64,000 bases of DNA from Marinobacter sp. 2_MG-2023 (GCF_030546935.1 NZ_JAUOPH010000001.1:793595-857594); one strand, 5' to 3'. Shown: positions 28,875-39,695, numbered from the stretch's first letter. Notes: generated by a model from the sequence alone, not told the origin. Translations and numbers: made by a program.

Positions 28875-29810
28875 CTAGCGACTGGCTCTCTTGATATAGG
28901 TTTCCGGGTTCTCGCTTTTTCCATTGCGAATGACTTCAAAGTGAACATGAGGCCCAGTGGAGCGACCCGTGCTCCCCATCAGCGCCAGCACCTGCCCCTT
29001 CTGGATCACATCCCCTACTTTAACCTTGATCGTTTTGCTGTGCGCATAGCGGGTAACCAGGCCATCGCCATGGTCGACTTCAACCAGATTACCATAACCG
29101 GAGCGCTCACCTGCGTATGATACAACGCCACCAGCTACAGAGATAATATCACTACCGTCCTTACCTGCAAGGTCGACGCCGGCATGCCAGGTACGCTTTC
29201 CAGTGAAAGGATCTGAGCGATAGCCATAACGTGAAGATAACCAGCCCCAGGTAATGGGACGACCTTCCAGGTACAATTCGTCTTCAAGTTTCTGGCGCGA
29301 TGAAACCTGATCCAGCAACCGAAGTTGCTGCTCACGATCCAGCATCTTGCGCTCCAACTCATCAATCATCCGGGTCAGTTCCGGTGCCGTGAAGGAATCC
29401 GCAGAAAGGGCGTCTTCAGGGCCACCTACAGCCGCTGGCTGATTAAAATCAAATTCATCGCTGGCTACCAAGCCAGATTCCACAAATCGCTGACCCAGTG
29501 CATCGAGGCGCAGTAATCTGCCCTGAATCTCGCCAAGGCGCAGGGTCAACGCGTCTACCTGATCCTGCACATTTTGCTGCAACCCCGCCAGTTCAGCTTT
29601 CTGCTCACCCAGCCTGCTTTGCCATTCGGCTACAAGTTCAGAGCTTGATGGCTCTCTTGCTTCCGCCTGGTTCATTGCGATGGTGTACCCACCCCAGGCC
29701 GTCGCAACCAGCAAGGCAGCTACGAAAAATGCCAGAACAAGAGCGACTGTGCCGTTAAGGGCAAACACACGAGATGCTCCGTGGCGTTTGCCAACGAGAA
29801 TGATGTTCAT
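28875..29810 (-). CDS. M23 family (LytM-type) metallopeptidase, membrane-anchored
   Basis: 311 residues from the ATG at 29810 (an in-frame ATG at 29831 is also possible). It has an N-terminal membrane anchor (VALVLAFFVAALLVATAWGGY), then a coiled-coil stretch (about 45-185, Glu/Gln/Leu-rich), then a C-terminal LytM domain. Zinc ligands are intact: HAGVD (about 201-205) and HVHFE near the end. It should cleave peptidoglycan cross-bridges in the periplasm, unlike EnvC/NlpD, which lack the zinc site. It lies between secA and the divergent dciA, near lpxC, as in pseudomonads. Confidence 0.92.
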   Translation of the reverse strand: MNIILVGKRHGASRVFALNGTVALVLAFFVAALLVATAWGGYTIAMNQAEAREPSSSELVAEWQSRLGEQKAELAGLQQNVQDQVDALTLRLGEIQGRLLRLDALGQRFVESGLVASDEFDFNQPAAVGGPEDALSADSFTAPELTRMIDELERKMLDREQQLRLLDQVSSRQKLEDELYLEGRPITWGWLSSRYGYRSDPFTGKRTWHAGVDLAGKDGSDIISVAGGVVSYAGERSGYGNLVEVDHGDGLVTRYAHSKTIKVKVGDVIQKGQVLALMGSTGRSTGPHVHFEVIRNGKSENPETYIKRASR

Positions 29811-30040
29811 ATTGTCTTCTGGTTTCATCAATGAGCTGCAATCCTGTCCTGTAGTGCTGCAGCTCGAAATGTTCCGAGTGGGTCTGCCCTCCTTAGCAAC
29901 AACTACGTACTGATAAATCGCAGCGCCCGGTAGACATACTCATTTACAACAAGGTAAAACAAGAGCACTGGAGGCACCACGCGTAAAACGTGCAGAAGTG
30001 TAACCAATCGTTATCGCGGCCGTCGAGAAGAAAGCACCTT

Positions 30041-30487
30041 ATGAACCGAAAAAATGATCAAAAAATGACCTTTGACAACCTTGGAAAAACCCCGGTTCTG
30101 AGAGAACTGGTCGCCAAAGCCAACACACATCGCATGGCGGAAGAAGAGGTCATGGCAGCCTTGCCACCAACGCTGGTAGCGGGTACCCGGTTCGTCTGTT
30201 GTCAGGAAGGGGAGCTGACTCTCTCAGCGGAGAACGCGGGAAAGGCCAGTCAGATTCGCTTTCGGCAACACGAGATCATGGAAAAATTGCGGGAAAACGA
30301 GCTCTTCCGGTTCGTATGGAAGCTCAAGGTGAAAGTTGCGCCCCCAAGATTTCATGACAGGCCGCCAGCAAAAAAAATACCTTTAAGTAAAGAAAATGCC
30401 CGACTCCTCAAAGAGGAAGCCGGGCACACGAAGGATAAAAAACTACGCGAGGTTCTCGAAAAACTCGCAAGCCATGTCCGGGATTAA
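30041..30487 (+). CDS. dciA: DUF721 family protein, DciA-type helicase loader
   Basis: 148 residues from the ATG at 30041. The N-terminal DUF721 region (about 10-100: LGKTPVLRELVAKANTH ... GTRFVCCQEGELTLSAENAG ... LRQHE-like RFRQHEIMEKLREN) is the KH-like fold of DciA, the ancestral loader of DnaB in bacteria lacking DnaC. A basic, helical C-terminus follows. The position beside lpxC and secA matches the Pseudomonas dciA locus. Short and divergent at sequence level, so the family call is good but function is by homology. Confidence 0.8.
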   Translation: MNRKNDQKMTFDNLGKTPVLRELVAKANTHRMAEEEVMAALPPTLVAGTRFVCCQEGELTLSAENAGKASQIRFRQHEIMEKLRENELFRFVWKLKVKVAPPRFHDRPPAKKIPLSKENARLLKEEAGHTKDKKLREVLEKLASHVRD

Positions 30488-30502
30488 GGCATCCAGCCTT
30501 AA
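30484..30502. terminator. Hairpin covering both convergent stop codons of dciA and lpxC
   Basis: TTAAGGC and GCCTTAA form a perfect 7-bp stem with an ATCCA loop. Each arm contains the stop codon of one of the converging genes. No T-run follows, so termination is weak or mediated otherwise. Confidence 0.45.
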
Positions 30503-31416
30503 GCCGGCACCGCCAACACAGGCTTCATGTAAGAGATAGGTGCAGTTTCTTCGTTATCGAAGGTAACCACTTCCCATGAGTCCTCTTCCGCCCTGAGTTT
30601 ACGCAACAGCTTATTGTTCAGGTCGTGACCAGACTTGATACCGCGGAACTCACCGATCAGGCTATTGCCCAGCAGGTAAAGGTCTCCGATTGCATCCAGT
30701 ACTTTGTGCTTCACGAACTCGTCGTCATAGCGCAGACCATCCTCGTTCAGGATCTTGTAGTCATCTACCACTATGGCGTTGTCGACACTGCCACCCAGGG
30801 CCAGGTTCATCGCCCGCAGCTTTTCAATATCGCGCATGAACCCGAAAGTCCTGGCGCGACTGACTTCCTTCACGAAAGACGTACTTGAAAAATCAACGGT
30901 CGCTGTCTGGGCACGACCTTTGAACACAGGGTGATCAAAGTCGATGCCGAAACTCACCTTGAAGCCTTCGAACGGCAGGAAGGTTGCCTTCTTATCGCCC
31001 TCTTCGATGGTCACTTCCCGCTTGATACGAATGAATCGCTTTGCAGCTTCCTGCTCAGCAATACCGGCGGACTGCAGCAGAAACACGAATGGACCGGCAG
31101 AGCCGTCCATAATCGGTACTTCTGAAGCGCTCAGTTCAACATAGCAGTTATCGATACCGAGACCAGCCATAGCGGAGAGCAAATGCTCGATTGTCGCCAC
31201 ACGGACACCGTCTTTTACCAGCGTCGTGGACAGCATGGTCTCACCCACATTTTCAGCACAAGCAAGAATTTCGACTACCGGGTCGAGATCCGTGCGCCGG
31301 AAAATGATTCCCGAATCTACCGGAGCTGGCTTCAGGGTAAGGTAAACCTTTTCCCCTGAGTGCAAGCCAATCCCGGTAGCACGGATCGTGTTTTTAAGTG
31401 TCCGTTGTCTGATCAT
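30499..31416 (-). CDS. lpxC: UDP-3-O-acyl-N-acetylglucosamine deacetylase
   Basis: Zinc-dependent first committed step of lipid A synthesis. 305 residues from the ATG at 31416, identical in length to E. coli LpxC; a longer in-frame reading is rejected. Zinc and catalytic residues lie in [14 protein letters not shown] (about 77-90), [15 protein letters not shown] (about 235) and [11 protein letters not shown] (about 262). It starts MIRQRTLKN. Next to ftsZ with a 209-bp gap, it has its own promoter. Post-translational control by FtsH is known in E. coli and cannot be read here. Confidence 0.98.
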   Translation of the reverse strand: MIRQRTLKNTIRATGIGLHSGEKVYLTLKPAPVDSGIIFRRTDLDPVVEILACAENVGETMLSTTLVKDGVRVATIEHLLSAMAGLGIDNCYVELSASEVPIMDGSAGPFVFLLQSAGIAEQEAAKRFIRIKREVTIEEGDKKATFLPFEGFKVSFGIDFDHPVFKGRAQTATVDFSSTSFVKEVSRARTFGFMRDIEKLRAMNLALGGSVDNAIVVDDYKILNEDGLRYDDEFVKHKVLDAIGDLYLLGNSLIGEFRGIKSGHDLNNKLLRKLRAEEDSWEVVTFDNEETAPISYMKPVLAVPA

Positions 31417-31478
31417 CGGTTCGTTATTCCGTAAAAAATGGCGATATTCAAAGCAAAAATCTGGGCGCAGAATATCAA

Positions 31479-31506
31479 AGAATACGTCTGAGTACCATTT
31501 GCCCAA
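31479..31506 (-). promoter_or_regulatory. Candidate sigma-70 promoter of lpxC
   Basis: Minus strand TTGGGC (31501-31506), a 16-bp gap and TATTCT (31479-31484), about 60 bases before the lpxC ATG. It would separate lpxC expression from the dcw transcript. Confidence 0.5.
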
Positions 31507-31625
31507 CCTGAAATTGCCTAAAAAATAAGCAACACCGGCTATTGGTCATCAGCGCTTCATTGTCCGGAATTATGGTCTATCTCTTCAGATATGAACCTGC
31601 ACCGGACATCAATTGCAACAGATTA

Positions 31626-32783
31626 TCAGTCAGCCTGCCTCCGAAGGAATGCGGGAATATCGAGATAGTCGACTCCCTGCTCTTCGCTTTCTTTGCTCTG
31701 ATCTACCGCAACGTTTCCGTGTGATACCGCACGGCGACGCAGGATTGCAGGGCGGTCCAGCTGGTTGTAGTCCGTTTTACCGTCCAGAGTTCGCGTGTTA
31801 TCAACAACCTTGGTCGGCTTTTCACGATCGCCACCAAGCCCTGTTGCAACAACGGTTACCTTCAGCTCATCAGTCATTTCCGGATCAATAACGGTGCCGA
31901 CGACCACTGTGGCAGTGTCTGACGCAAATTCACGCACAATGTCGCCAACCTCGGAGAACTCGCCAAGGTTCAGATCCATACCTGCGGTGATGTTGACCAG
32001 AATACCTTTGGCGCCCTGCAGGTTGACATCTTCCAGCAGCGGGCTGCGAATAGCGGCCTCTGCAGCTTCCTGCGCGCGATTCTCACCGGAAGCACGGGCT
32101 GTACCCATCATCGCCATGCCCATTTCGGACATAACCGTTTTAACGTCGGCGAAATCGACGTTGATCATGCCGTTCCGGGTAATCAGATCCGCAATGCCCT
32201 GAACCGCTCCCAACAGAACATCATTAGCTGCGGCGAAAGCGTCCAGCAGGCTGGTCTTTTTACCCAGCACTGCAAGTAGCTTTTCATTTGGAATGGTGAT
32301 CAGCGAGTCAACGCTTTCTTCCAGTTCCTTGAGCCCCTGATCAGCCAGACTCATTCGTTTGCCACCTTCAAAGTTGAAGGGCTTGGTCACTACGGCAACG
32401 GTCAGTATGCCCATTTCCCGAGCAACCTCCGCAACCACCGGCGCAGCACCAGTGCCCGTTCCGCCACCCATACCAGCGGTGATGAACACCATGTCCGCGC
32501 CTTTAATGGATTCAGCAATGCGGTCACGGTCCTCGAGAGCAGCCTGGCGGCCTATCTCAGGGTTGGCTCCGGCACCCAGTCCTTTCGTGATATTTCCGCC
32601 CAGCTGAATGATCTGACGGGCATCCATATCAGCCAATGCCTGAGCATCTGTGTTGGCGCAGATGAACTCCACACCTTCGATGTCACTGTTAAGCATGTGG
32701 CGCACAGCGTTACCGCCGCCGCCGCCAACACCCACTACCTTGATGACAGCGTTTTGTTGGACATTATCGACAAGTTCAAACAT
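31626..32783 (-). CDS. ftsZ: Cell division GTPase FtsZ
   Basis: Tubulin homologue that polymerises into the Z-ring at mid-cell. 385 residues. It has the tubulin signature [14 protein letters not shown] (about 103-116), the N-terminal [10 protein letters not shown] nucleotide loop (about 18-27) and the C-terminal peptide [14 protein letters not shown], which binds FtsA, ZipA and MinC. RBS AAGGAGAAGGGGA is strong. A small CAGCCT/AGGCTG hairpin sits in the 95-bp ftsA-ftsZ gap and could tune its expression. It is the last gene of the dcw cluster. Confidence 0.99.
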   Translation of the reverse strand: MFELVDNVQQNAVIKVVGVGGGGGNAVRHMLNSDIEGVEFICANTDAQALADMDARQIIQLGGNITKGLGAGANPEIGRQAALEDRDRIAESIKGADMVFITAGMGGGTGTGAAPVVAEVAREMGILTVAVVTKPFNFEGGKRMSLADQGLKELEESVDSLITIPNEKLLAVLGKKTSLLDAFAAANDVLLGAVQGIADLITRNGMINVDFADVKTVMSEMGMAMMGTARASGENRAQEAAEAAIRSPLLEDVNLQGAKGILVNITAGMDLNLGEFSEVGDIVREFASDTATVVVGTVIDPEMTDELKVTVVATGLGGDREKPTKVVDNTRTLDGKTDYNQLDRPAILRRRAVSHGNVAVDQSKESEEQGVDYLDIPAFLRRQAD

Positions 32784-32878
32784 TCCCCTTCTCCTTCGTG
32801 CTGTTTCAGCCTTGTTCCAGGCTGTTTATTCGAGTTTGTATTTTCGAGATACCTTCGTTTACTGCCTGCCCGGAACCG

Positions 32879-34114
32879 TCAGAAATGACCGGTAAACCAG
32901 GCCTTCATGCGCTCAAACAGCGAGGGTGCATCCTCGCCCTTGAGCACCGGTGCCCGGCCAAGATCCATCTGCCGGAAACCGTGAATCAACAACCCCACGC
33001 CCGTGGCGTAAACGGGGTTATTAACAACTTCTGTCATACCGGAAACTGCATGCGGACAAGCTAGCCGCACCGGCATATGGAAGATTTCTTCAGCCAACTC
33101 CACCACACCCTCCATGGTGGAGGCGCCCCCGGTAATCACGATGCCCGCCGGAACCAGATCCTCAAAACCTGAACGGCGCAGCTCCGATTGCACGAGGGTA
33201 AACAGCTCCTCGTATCGAGGTTCAACAACTTCCGCCAGCGCCTGTCTCGACAGATCACGGGGCGCCCGGTCGCCAACACTCGGCACCTTGATGGTCTCAT
33301 CAGCTCCCGCCAACTGCGTCAAGGCACAGGCGTATTTGATCTTTATCTCTTCGGCGTTCTGCGTGGGCGTTCGCAATGCCATGGCTATGTCATTGGTAAC
33401 CTGGTCGCCGGCGATAGGAATAACGGCCGTGTGACGGATGGCACCGCCGGTGAACACAGCAATATCCGTAGTACCACCTCCCACATCCACCACGCAGACC
33501 CCCAGTTCCTTCTCGTCCTCTGTGAGGATTGCGTGGCTGGAAGCCAACTGCTCCAGAATGATGTCATCAGCCTCAAGACCGCAGCGGCGAATGCATTTTT
33601 CAATGTTTTGCGCTGCGTTAACGGCGCATGTCACCAGGTGCACCTTCGCTTCGAGGCGCACACCGGACATGCCCATAGGCTCCTTGATGCCTTCCTGGTT
33701 ATCGATCACAAACTCCTGCGGCAGAATGTGCAGGACTTTCTGATCCGCAGGAATAGCCACGGCCTGGGCTGCATCGATGACCCGGTCAATATCCGCCTGC
33801 GTTACTTCACGGTCGCGAATCGCCACAATGCCGTGGGAGTTGAGGCTTTTTATGTGGCTGCCTGCAATCCCTGCATACACTGAGTGGATTCGACAACCCG
33901 CCATCAGCTCAGCTTCTTCAACCGCCCGCTGGATCGCCTGAACCGTAGTTTCGATATTGACCACCACGCCCCGCTTCAGTCCCCTTGACGGATGGGAGCC
34001 AATACCCACCACTTCAATGGTTCCGTCCATCTTGCGTTTGCCGACTATCGCAACCACCTTCGAGGTTCCGATATCGAGGCCGACAATCATGTTTTCCGTT
34101 TCAACCGATGACAT
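32879..34114 (-). CDS. ftsA: Cell division protein FtsA
   Basis: Actin-like ATPase that tethers FtsZ to the membrane and recruits later division proteins. 411 residues from the ATG at 34114, four bases after GGTGGA; an ATG 12 bases upstream is less well placed. VGLDIGTSKVVAIVG (about 10-24) is the first phosphate loop; VVDVGGGTTDIAVF (about 202-215) is the second. The C-terminal amphipathic membrane helix is present (LFERMKAWFTGHF). Order ftsQ-ftsA-ftsZ is canonical. Confidence 0.98.
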   Translation of the reverse strand: MSSVETENMIVGLDIGTSKVVAIVGKRKMDGTIEVVGIGSHPSRGLKRGVVVNIETTVQAIQRAVEEAELMAGCRIHSVYAGIAGSHIKSLNSHGIVAIRDREVTQADIDRVIDAAQAVAIPADQKVLHILPQEFVIDNQEGIKEPMGMSGVRLEAKVHLVTCAVNAAQNIEKCIRRCGLEADDIILEQLASSHAILTEDEKELGVCVVDVGGGTTDIAVFTGGAIRHTAVIPIAGDQVTNDIAMALRTPTQNAEEIKIKYACALTQLAGADETIKVPSVGDRAPRDLSRQALAEVVEPRYEELFTLVQSELRRSGFEDLVPAGIVITGGASTMEGVVELAEEIFHMPVRLACPHAVSGMTEVVNNPVYATGVGLLIHGFRQMDLGRAPVLKGEDAPSLFERMKAWFTGHF

Positions 34115-34150
34115 GTGTTCCACCAAACCGTAGGTCTGAATTTACTGTTT

Positions 34151-34990
34151 CTATGTTTTCGGGCCGGAAGCAGCCAGAGCTGGCTTCCACTGAACCGCTA
34201 CACCGTTGGTATAGCGGGCATCTACCCGGCTAACTTCGTCCGACCGCGATATAAGCCGGTTTTCATACACAGTGATAAAACGTTCAAAGCGCTTCGCAAC
34301 CTGGTCCCGCCCGAGTACCACTTCAATTCCATTCGAGAGACGTAGGGTCCAGGCACCTCGTCGCTCCAGTGAGAGCCCGGAAAAACCCAGCCCGTGCCCC
34401 ACAAGCTTGTCACTCATGGTACGGGCCATGCTGATCACATCCCGCACCCGCTCATCCGGCCCCGAAAGCTGCGGCAAGCGCCCGGCCACTTCGGGGTTGG
34501 GTGGCATAAAAAGCTCTCCTGTGCGGCTCACCAGGCGACCGTCGTTCCAGTACGCCAGGGGCTTTTTCTCCCGGATATTAATCTCCAGGCGATCCGGCCA
34601 AACCCGGCGCACCGCTACAGTCTCTATCCATGGCCGCTTCTCCAGATCAGCCTTGATTTCCGAAAGATCCGTCGAAAAATAGCTCTTACCGATCCAGTTC
34701 CCGGCTTGGCGTTCAATGGCAACGCGGCTGTCGCCCACAAATTCACCGTTTACATCAATGGCCATAACCTGCTGATCCATGGCACCCAGAACCTTACCCG
34801 TTGCCCAGGGCACCAAGCCCGCCAACAGCAGTACCGCGATACCCATACCGGCCTGCAGCCAGGGCACGGCAGCCAAGACTGCCTTCAACACTCCAAACCG
34901 GTCCTTCTCCGGCCCGAGGGAGGTTGCCCCCCTGCGCCGGGGAGGGTCGGACGGTACCGCCCGGCTCCGGATGAGTAGTGTTTCAAGCAT
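34151..34990 (-). CDS. ftsQ: Cell division protein FtsQ
   Basis: Bitopic divisome protein that joins FtsL/FtsB. 279 residues: a basic, Pro-rich cytoplasmic N-terminus (about 1-45), one membrane helix (AGMGIAVLLLAGLVPWATG), then a periplasmic POTRA domain (about 80-145) with ADLEKRPWIETVAVRRVWPDRLEI, and a beta domain. The start overlaps the ddlB end by eight bases. The N-terminus carries several Arg/Pro residues, which is common in this group. Confidence 0.95.
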   Translation of the reverse strand: MLETLLIRSRAVPSDPPRRRGATSLGPEKDRFGVLKAVLAAVPWLQAGMGIAVLLLAGLVPWATGKVLGAMDQQVMAIDVNGEFVGDSRVAIERQAGNWIGKSYFSTDLSEIKADLEKRPWIETVAVRRVWPDRLEINIREKKPLAYWNDGRLVSRTGELFMPPNPEVAGRLPQLSGPDERVRDVISMARTMSDKLVGHGLGFSGLSLERRGAWTLRLSNGIEVVLGRDQVAKRFERFITVYENRLISRSDEVSRVDARYTNGVAVQWKPALAASGPKT

Positions 34991-35948
34991 CGGCAGTCTC
35001 CAGCGTGTCGCAAAGAATCCTCACAACAAGCTCTTCAAAGCTGATACCGGCAGCTCTTGCCGACATAGGTACCAGGCTATGGTCGGTCATACCCGGCACC
35101 GTATTTACTTCCAGCAACCAGAATTCGCCGTCCCTATCCTGCATGATGTCTACTCGGCCCCAGGTGCGGCAGCCGACGACGCGAAAAGCCTCAAGCGCAA
35201 GTTTCTGTAATCGCACTTCATCCTGGGGCGCTAAACCACAGGGAATTCTGTAGCGGGTGTCATCTGCCAGGTATTTCGCGTCATAGTCGTAGAACACATG
35301 GTCCGTGCTCAGCCCTATCGCTGGAAGCGCGCTATCCTGCAGCAAGCTGACGGTGAATTCCGGACCTTCAATCCACTCCTCTACCAGAACCGAGTTATCC
35401 AGTGCAGCAGCTTGCTCGTATGCTTCAGCCAGTTCTGCGACGTTATTTACCTTACGAATACCGATACTGGAGCCTTCGCGAGATGGCTTTACACTCAATG
35501 GTGTGCGCAACTCACGAACAATCTGTTCAGCCTCATCGGCAGCCGACATGGTTCTGAACTTTGGTGTCGGCAGACCACAACCCGCAAAGACATATTTGGT
35601 ACGAAGCTTGTCCATTGCCAAAGCAGATGCCATCACTTCGCTGCCGGTGAAGGGAATACCAGCCTGAGACAGAATCGCCTGCAAGATGCCGTCTTCCCCA
35701 CCGCGGCCGTGTAACGCTATGAAAACCCGATCAAACTCAGGGCTCTCGACGGTCTTCAGAAGACACCCCTGAACATCAATGCCAAACGCATCAACGCCGG
35801 CAGATACCAGAGCAGCAAGAACGGCCTTGCCGCTCTTGAGAGAAACATCACGCTCCGCGGAGTCTCCCCCCATAAACACAGCCACGCGTCCCAACGACCG
35901 AACCAATGCTGGCTCGGCCTGATACGCTGGTATCCCGGAATGCTGCAT
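34983..35948 (-). CDS. ddlB: D-alanine--D-alanine ligase
   Basis: Joins two D-Ala with ATP to make the dipeptide that MurF adds. 321 residues from the ATG at 35948, about five bases after AGGTGA; the upstream in-frame extension into murC is rejected. ATP-grasp signatures: GRVAVFMGGDSAERDVSLKSG (N-terminal), HGRGGEDG (about 80) and EVNTVPGMTDHSLVP near the end. The ATG lies one base after the murC stop. Confidence 0.97.
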   Translation of the reverse strand: MQHSGIPAYQAEPALVRSLGRVAVFMGGDSAERDVSLKSGKAVLAALVSAGVDAFGIDVQGCLLKTVESPEFDRVFIALHGRGGEDGILQAILSQAGIPFTGSEVMASALAMDKLRTKYVFAGCGLPTPKFRTMSAADEAEQIVRELRTPLSVKPSREGSSIGIRKVNNVAELAEAYEQAAALDNSVLVEEWIEGPEFTVSLLQDSALPAIGLSTDHVFYDYDAKYLADDTRYRIPCGLAPQDEVRLQKLALEAFRVVGCRTWGRVDIMQDRDGEFWLLEVNTVPGMTDHSLVPMSARAAGISFEELVVRILCDTLETADA

Positions 35949-35949
35949 A

Positions 35950-37398
35950 TCACTCACCTGCAAATACTCCTGCTGCTGCCAACCGATTCGCCACACCGCC
36001 AATATCGCCTGCACCTTGCGTAATAAGGAGGTCACCGTCCTGTAGCACACTGCCCAGCAAGCTCTCAATTTCACGGTTATCTTCTACAAACACCGGCTCC
36101 ACCTTGCCACGCTGCCGTATGCTGCGGCACAGGGCTCGCCCGTCCGCGCCCGGAATGGCCGGTTCGCCAGCGGAGTACACATCCATCAGCAGTAGGCCAT
36201 CTACTTCCGACAGAACCCGTACAAAGTCTTCGTAGAGATCACGGGTTCGCGTGAACCGGTGGGGCTGATAAAGCATCACCAGGCGCCGCCCGGGCCATGC
36301 ATCGTGAGCTGCGCGAATAACCGCTTCAACCTCAGTCGGATGGTGACCGTAGTCGTCCACAAGGGTAACCGTGCCGCCCTTGGGAATTTTATATTCTCCG
36401 TTGACCTGAAAGCGCCGGCCTACACCGGCAAACGCTGCCAGACCCTGGCAAATAGCGGTGTCCGCAACTCCCTCATCGGTTGCAACCGCTATGACCGCGA
36501 GCGCATTCAGCACGTTATGGCGCCCGGGCATTTTCAGCTCTACCGTCAAATCACTGCGCCCGCTGGGGCGCTTGACCACAAAGTGGGTTCTCAGGCCGTC
36601 GGTAACGATATTCTCGGCACGATAATCCGCTTCTGGGTTGCTGATGCCATACGTAATGATCGCGCGGGAAATGCGCGGAATAATTTCTTGCACATAGGCA
36701 TCGTCGACACACATAACCGCAACGCCGTAGAACGGCAGGTTATGGAGAAAATCGACGAACGTCTGCTTGAGCTTTTCAATGTCGCCGTCATAGGTATCCA
36801 TATGATCGGCTTCAATATTGGTGACGACAGAAATCACCGGCGTCAGGTGCAGGAACGAAGCATCACTTTCATCCGCTTCTGCCACCAGATAGCGTGAGCC
36901 ACCCAGCTTGGCGTTGGTACCTGCACTGTTCAGCTTTCCGCCGATCACAAAGGTCGGGTCCAGCCCGGCTTCGCCAAACACCGATGCGATCAGACTCGTC
37001 GTAGTAGTCTTTCCGTGGGTACCGGCAACGGCGATACCATGGCGATAACGCATGATCTCAGCGAGCATCTCAGCCCTGGGCACAATCGGAACCCGCCGAC
37101 TGCGAGCAGAGACCACTTCAGGGTTTTCAGAACCGACCGCAGAAGACACCACAACCACATCCGCTTTGGCGCTGTTCTCTTCCCGGTGACCGATCTGAAC
37201 CTCAATTCCCATGGCCTTGAGGCGAGCGGTAACCACACCCTCTTTCAGATCTGACCCTGAGACGTCGTAACCCTGGTTTTTCAGCACTTCGGCGATCCCG
37301 CTCATGCCGGCCCCACCGATACCCACGAAATGAATGTGGCGAATCCGGCGCATCTCCGGTACCTGAAAAACAAGTGGCGGATTGGTTATATCAGCCAT
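35950..37398 (-). CDS. murC: UDP-N-acetylmuramate--L-alanine ligase
   Basis: Adds L-Ala to UDP-MurNAc, the first Mur ligase step. 482 residues. N-terminal Rossmann segment [17 protein letters not shown] (about 23-39), P-loop GTHGKTTTT (about 126-134) and central EADESDASF (about 177). The start overlaps the murG stop region by eight bases; ddlB follows after one base. The full dcw cluster contains all four Mur ligases C, D, E and F. Confidence 0.98.
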   Translation of the reverse strand: MADITNPPLVFQVPEMRRIRHIHFVGIGGAGMSGIAEVLKNQGYDVSGSDLKEGVVTARLKAMGIEVQIGHREENSAKADVVVVSSAVGSENPEVVSARSRRVPIVPRAEMLAEIMRYRHGIAVAGTHGKTTTTSLIASVFGEAGLDPTFVIGGKLNSAGTNAKLGGSRYLVAEADESDASFLHLTPVISVVTNIEADHMDTYDGDIEKLKQTFVDFLHNLPFYGVAVMCVDDAYVQEIIPRISRAIITYGISNPEADYRAENIVTDGLRTHFVVKRPSGRSDLTVELKMPGRHNVLNALAVIAVATDEGVADTAICQGLAAFAGVGRRFQVNGEYKIPKGGTVTLVDDYGHHPTEVEAVIRAAHDAWPGRRLVMLYQPHRFTRTRDLYEDFVRVLSEVDGLLLMDVYSAGEPAIPGADGRALCRSIRQRGKVEPVFVEDNREIESLLGSVLQDGDLLITQGAGDIGGVANRLAAAGVFAGE

Positions 37399-38497
37399 TA
37401 GCGGCCTCCAGACAATAATTCACGACTCTCTCCGTTGCGTCAGGGCGAGCCAGTGTGCGTGCAGCCTTTGCCATATCCATGACCCGGGCACGATCCCTGG
37501 CAATATCGCCCAGGGTTTCTGCCAGCACGGCCGGCGTAAGCCGTGACTGTGGTATTAGTACGGCCGCCTTGGCGTTCACCATTTGCTGACCGTTTTTCGT
37601 TTGGTGGTCATCCACTGCATGGGGAAACGGCACCAACACTGCTCCGATACCTGCTGCGCAAAGCTCGGAAACCGTCAGGGCACCCGCGCGACACAAAACG
37701 ATATCGGCCCAGCTGTAGGCCTCCGCCATGTCTTTGATGAACGACTCCACAGCCGCATCCACGCCGTGCTGTTGATAAGACGCACGCGCGGCCTCAAGAT
37801 TCTTTTCACCACACTGATGCCTGACCTGCGGCCGTTCCTGTTCGGGCAGCATTGCCAGTGCTTCCGGCAGCTGCTGATTGAACACCTGGGCTCCGAGGCT
37901 GCCGCCGATCACGAGTAGGCGCAGCGGCTTGTTCTTTTCGCCGGGCTGAATCGAGCGCCCGGACATTCTCTGCTCTGGCGACGGCAGAGTTGCCAGATCT
38001 TCGCGCACTGGATTTCCGGTACACCGGGTGATTACATCCGGACCGAAACTCCCTGGAAAAGCTTCGAGAACCGTTTTCGCAAACCGCACAAGAATGCGAT
38101 TAGTCATGCCTGCGATGGCGTTCTGCTCGTGAATCACCAGGGGCGTTCGAGTTAGCCAAGCAGCCAAACCGCCAGGGCCGGTTACAAATCCGCCCATACC
38201 AATCACACAATCCGGGCGAACACGGCGCATGATCGTGAAGGCCTCTCCCAATGCCCGCATAAGCCGGAACGGCGCCATAACCAGAGCCAACTTGCCTTTG
38301 CCCCTAAGCCCTGAGATATGGATCAGCGAGAGCGGAATTTCAGTATCCCCAATCAAACGCTCCTCCATTCCCCCACTGGCGCCCAGCCAGTGCACTTCAT
38401 GCCCTTTGGACTCCAGTGCCCGGGCAGTGGCGAGTGCAGGAAACACATGCCCGCCTGTACCTCCAGCCATCATCAGGAACCGGCGTGACTCAGTCAT
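37391..38497 (-). CDS. murG: Lipid II synthase (UDP-GlcNAc transferase)
   Basis: Membrane-associated GT-B glycosyltransferase that adds GlcNAc to lipid I, forming lipid II on the cytoplasmic face. 368 residues from the ATG at 38497; an N-terminal extension overlapping ftsW is rejected. [15 protein letters not shown] (about 8-22) is the glycine-rich loop. [10 protein letters not shown] (about 190) and [11 protein letters not shown] (about 265) form the UDP-GlcNAc site. It overlaps the ftsW stop by eight bases. Confidence 0.98.
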   Translation of the reverse strand: MTESRRFLMMAGGTGGHVFPALATARALESKGHEVHWLGASGGMEERLIGDTEIPLSLIHISGLRGKGKLALVMAPFRLMRALGEAFTIMRRVRPDCVIGMGGFVTGPGGLAAWLTRTPLVIHEQNAIAGMTNRILVRFAKTVLEAFPGSFGPDVITRCTGNPVREDLATLPSPEQRMSGRSIQPGEKNKPLRLLVIGGSLGAQVFNQQLPEALAMLPEQERPQVRHQCGEKNLEAARASYQQHGVDAAVESFIKDMAEAYSWADIVLCRAGALTVSELCAAGIGAVLVPFPHAVDDHQTKNGQQMVNAKAAVLIPQSRLTPAVLAETLGDIARDRARVMDMAKAARTLARPDATERVVNYCLEAANG

Positions 38498-39695
38498 AGC
38501 TAGCCCCTCCCCGCTTACGGGAGCCGGTCTTTTCGGTAGCCTGTTTTTCCTTGTCCAGCCTTTCCATCTCAACCCTGGCCAGAATGCCAATACAGACACA
38601 ACTGATCATAAGGCTGGAGCCGCCGTAGCTGACCAGAGGCAAGGTGAGCCCCTTGGTGGGCAGTAACCCGGTACTGACCGCCATATTGATCCCTGCCTGC
38701 AGGCCGATCAGTAGCGTAATGCCGTAAGCGAAACAGGCACCAAACGGCATCTCTGCCTTCTCAGCGCGGCGGGCAATCACAAAACCAGTGACAACCAGCA
38801 CCGTAAACAGCCCAAGCACAATCAATGAACCCAGCAACCCGAACTCTTCTGCAATAATCGCGAAAATAAAGTCTGTATGAGCTTCCGGCAGAAAAAACAA
38901 CTTCTGTATAGAGTTACCCAGGCCAACACCACCCCACTCACCCCGACCGAAAGCAATCAGGGACTGAGTTAGCTGGTAGCCGCTATCGAACTGGTCTTTC
39001 CATGGGTCGAGGTAGCTGACAACACGCTTCAGGCGATAGGGCTGAGTCAGAACCAAGACCACTCCGAGCACGACCAGCGTTGCAATCAAGGGCATAAACC
39101 GACTTAGCCGCACACCGCTCAGGAAAATCATGCCCGCGGCCGCTGTAACCAGAACCACTGTGGCACCGAAATCAGGCTGAATCACCAGCAATGCAGAAGC
39201 CACACCCAGAACAACCAGAGGCTTCAGGAAGCCAGGCCAGGTGTTCAACAACTCATCACGTCGACGAACAACGTATCCCGCCAGATAAGCAATCAGGCAC
39301 AGCTTTGCAATTTCCGATACCTGCACATTGAACAGGCCAAAGGGAATCCAACGGGTTGAACCGTTCACCGTGCGACCCAGAGGGGTCAGCACCAGAACCA
39401 GAGACAACATGCCGATACCCAGCAACAACCAGCCACTGCGCTCCCACCAGGCAACAGGCACGTTGACCGCCACCAACGCCAGCACGCAGCCCATGGCCGC
39501 GAACATGAGCTGGCGAATCACATAGTGATAACTGTTGCCCATGGTTTCTACCGCCATATCCATAGAAGCGGACGAAATCATTACAACCCCAATAATCAGC
39601 AGTGCAACCGAACTGATCACCAGAGCTGACAGGGGCTGAATATCACTCAGCCACTGGGTTCTGACGGGAGATACGGACAATCCTGCCTGCATCAC
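38490..39695 (-). CDS. ftsW: SEDS peptidoglycan polymerase FtsW
   Basis: Polytopic SEDS protein, about ten membrane segments, 401 residues. It polymerises septal glycan from lipid II together with FtsI encoded upstream. Signature segments include GRTVNGSTRWIPFG (about 100-115), GDKFDSGYQL-like KDQFDSGYQLTQSLIAFGRGEWGGVGLGNS (about 210-240) with the catalytic Asp region, and LPLVSYGGSSLM (about 355). The start overlaps murD by four bases. Confidence 0.97.
   Translation of the reverse strand: MMQAGLSVSPVRTQWLSDIQPLSALVISSVALLIIGVVMISSASMDMAVETMGNSYHYVIRQLMFAAMGCVLALVAVNVPVAWWERSGWLLLGIGMLSLVLVLTPLGRTVNGSTRWIPFGLFNVQVSEIAKLCLIAYLAGYVVRRRDELLNTWPGFLKPLVVLGVASALLVIQPDFGATVVLVTAAAGMIFLSGVRLSRFMPLIATLVVLGVVLVLTQPYRLKRVVSYLDPWKDQFDSGYQLTQSLIAFGRGEWGGVGLGNSIQKLFFLPEAHTDFIFAIIAEEFGLLGSLIVLGLFTVLVVTGFVIARRAEKAEMPFGACFAYGITLLIGLQAGINMAVSTGLLPTKGLTLPLVSYGGSSLMISCVCIGILARVEMERLDKEKQATEKTGSRKRGGASYD

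Noticed and set aside
33188..33883. 231-residue plus-strand open frame within ftsA
   Set aside because: Complementary to a conserved essential gene and without motifs.
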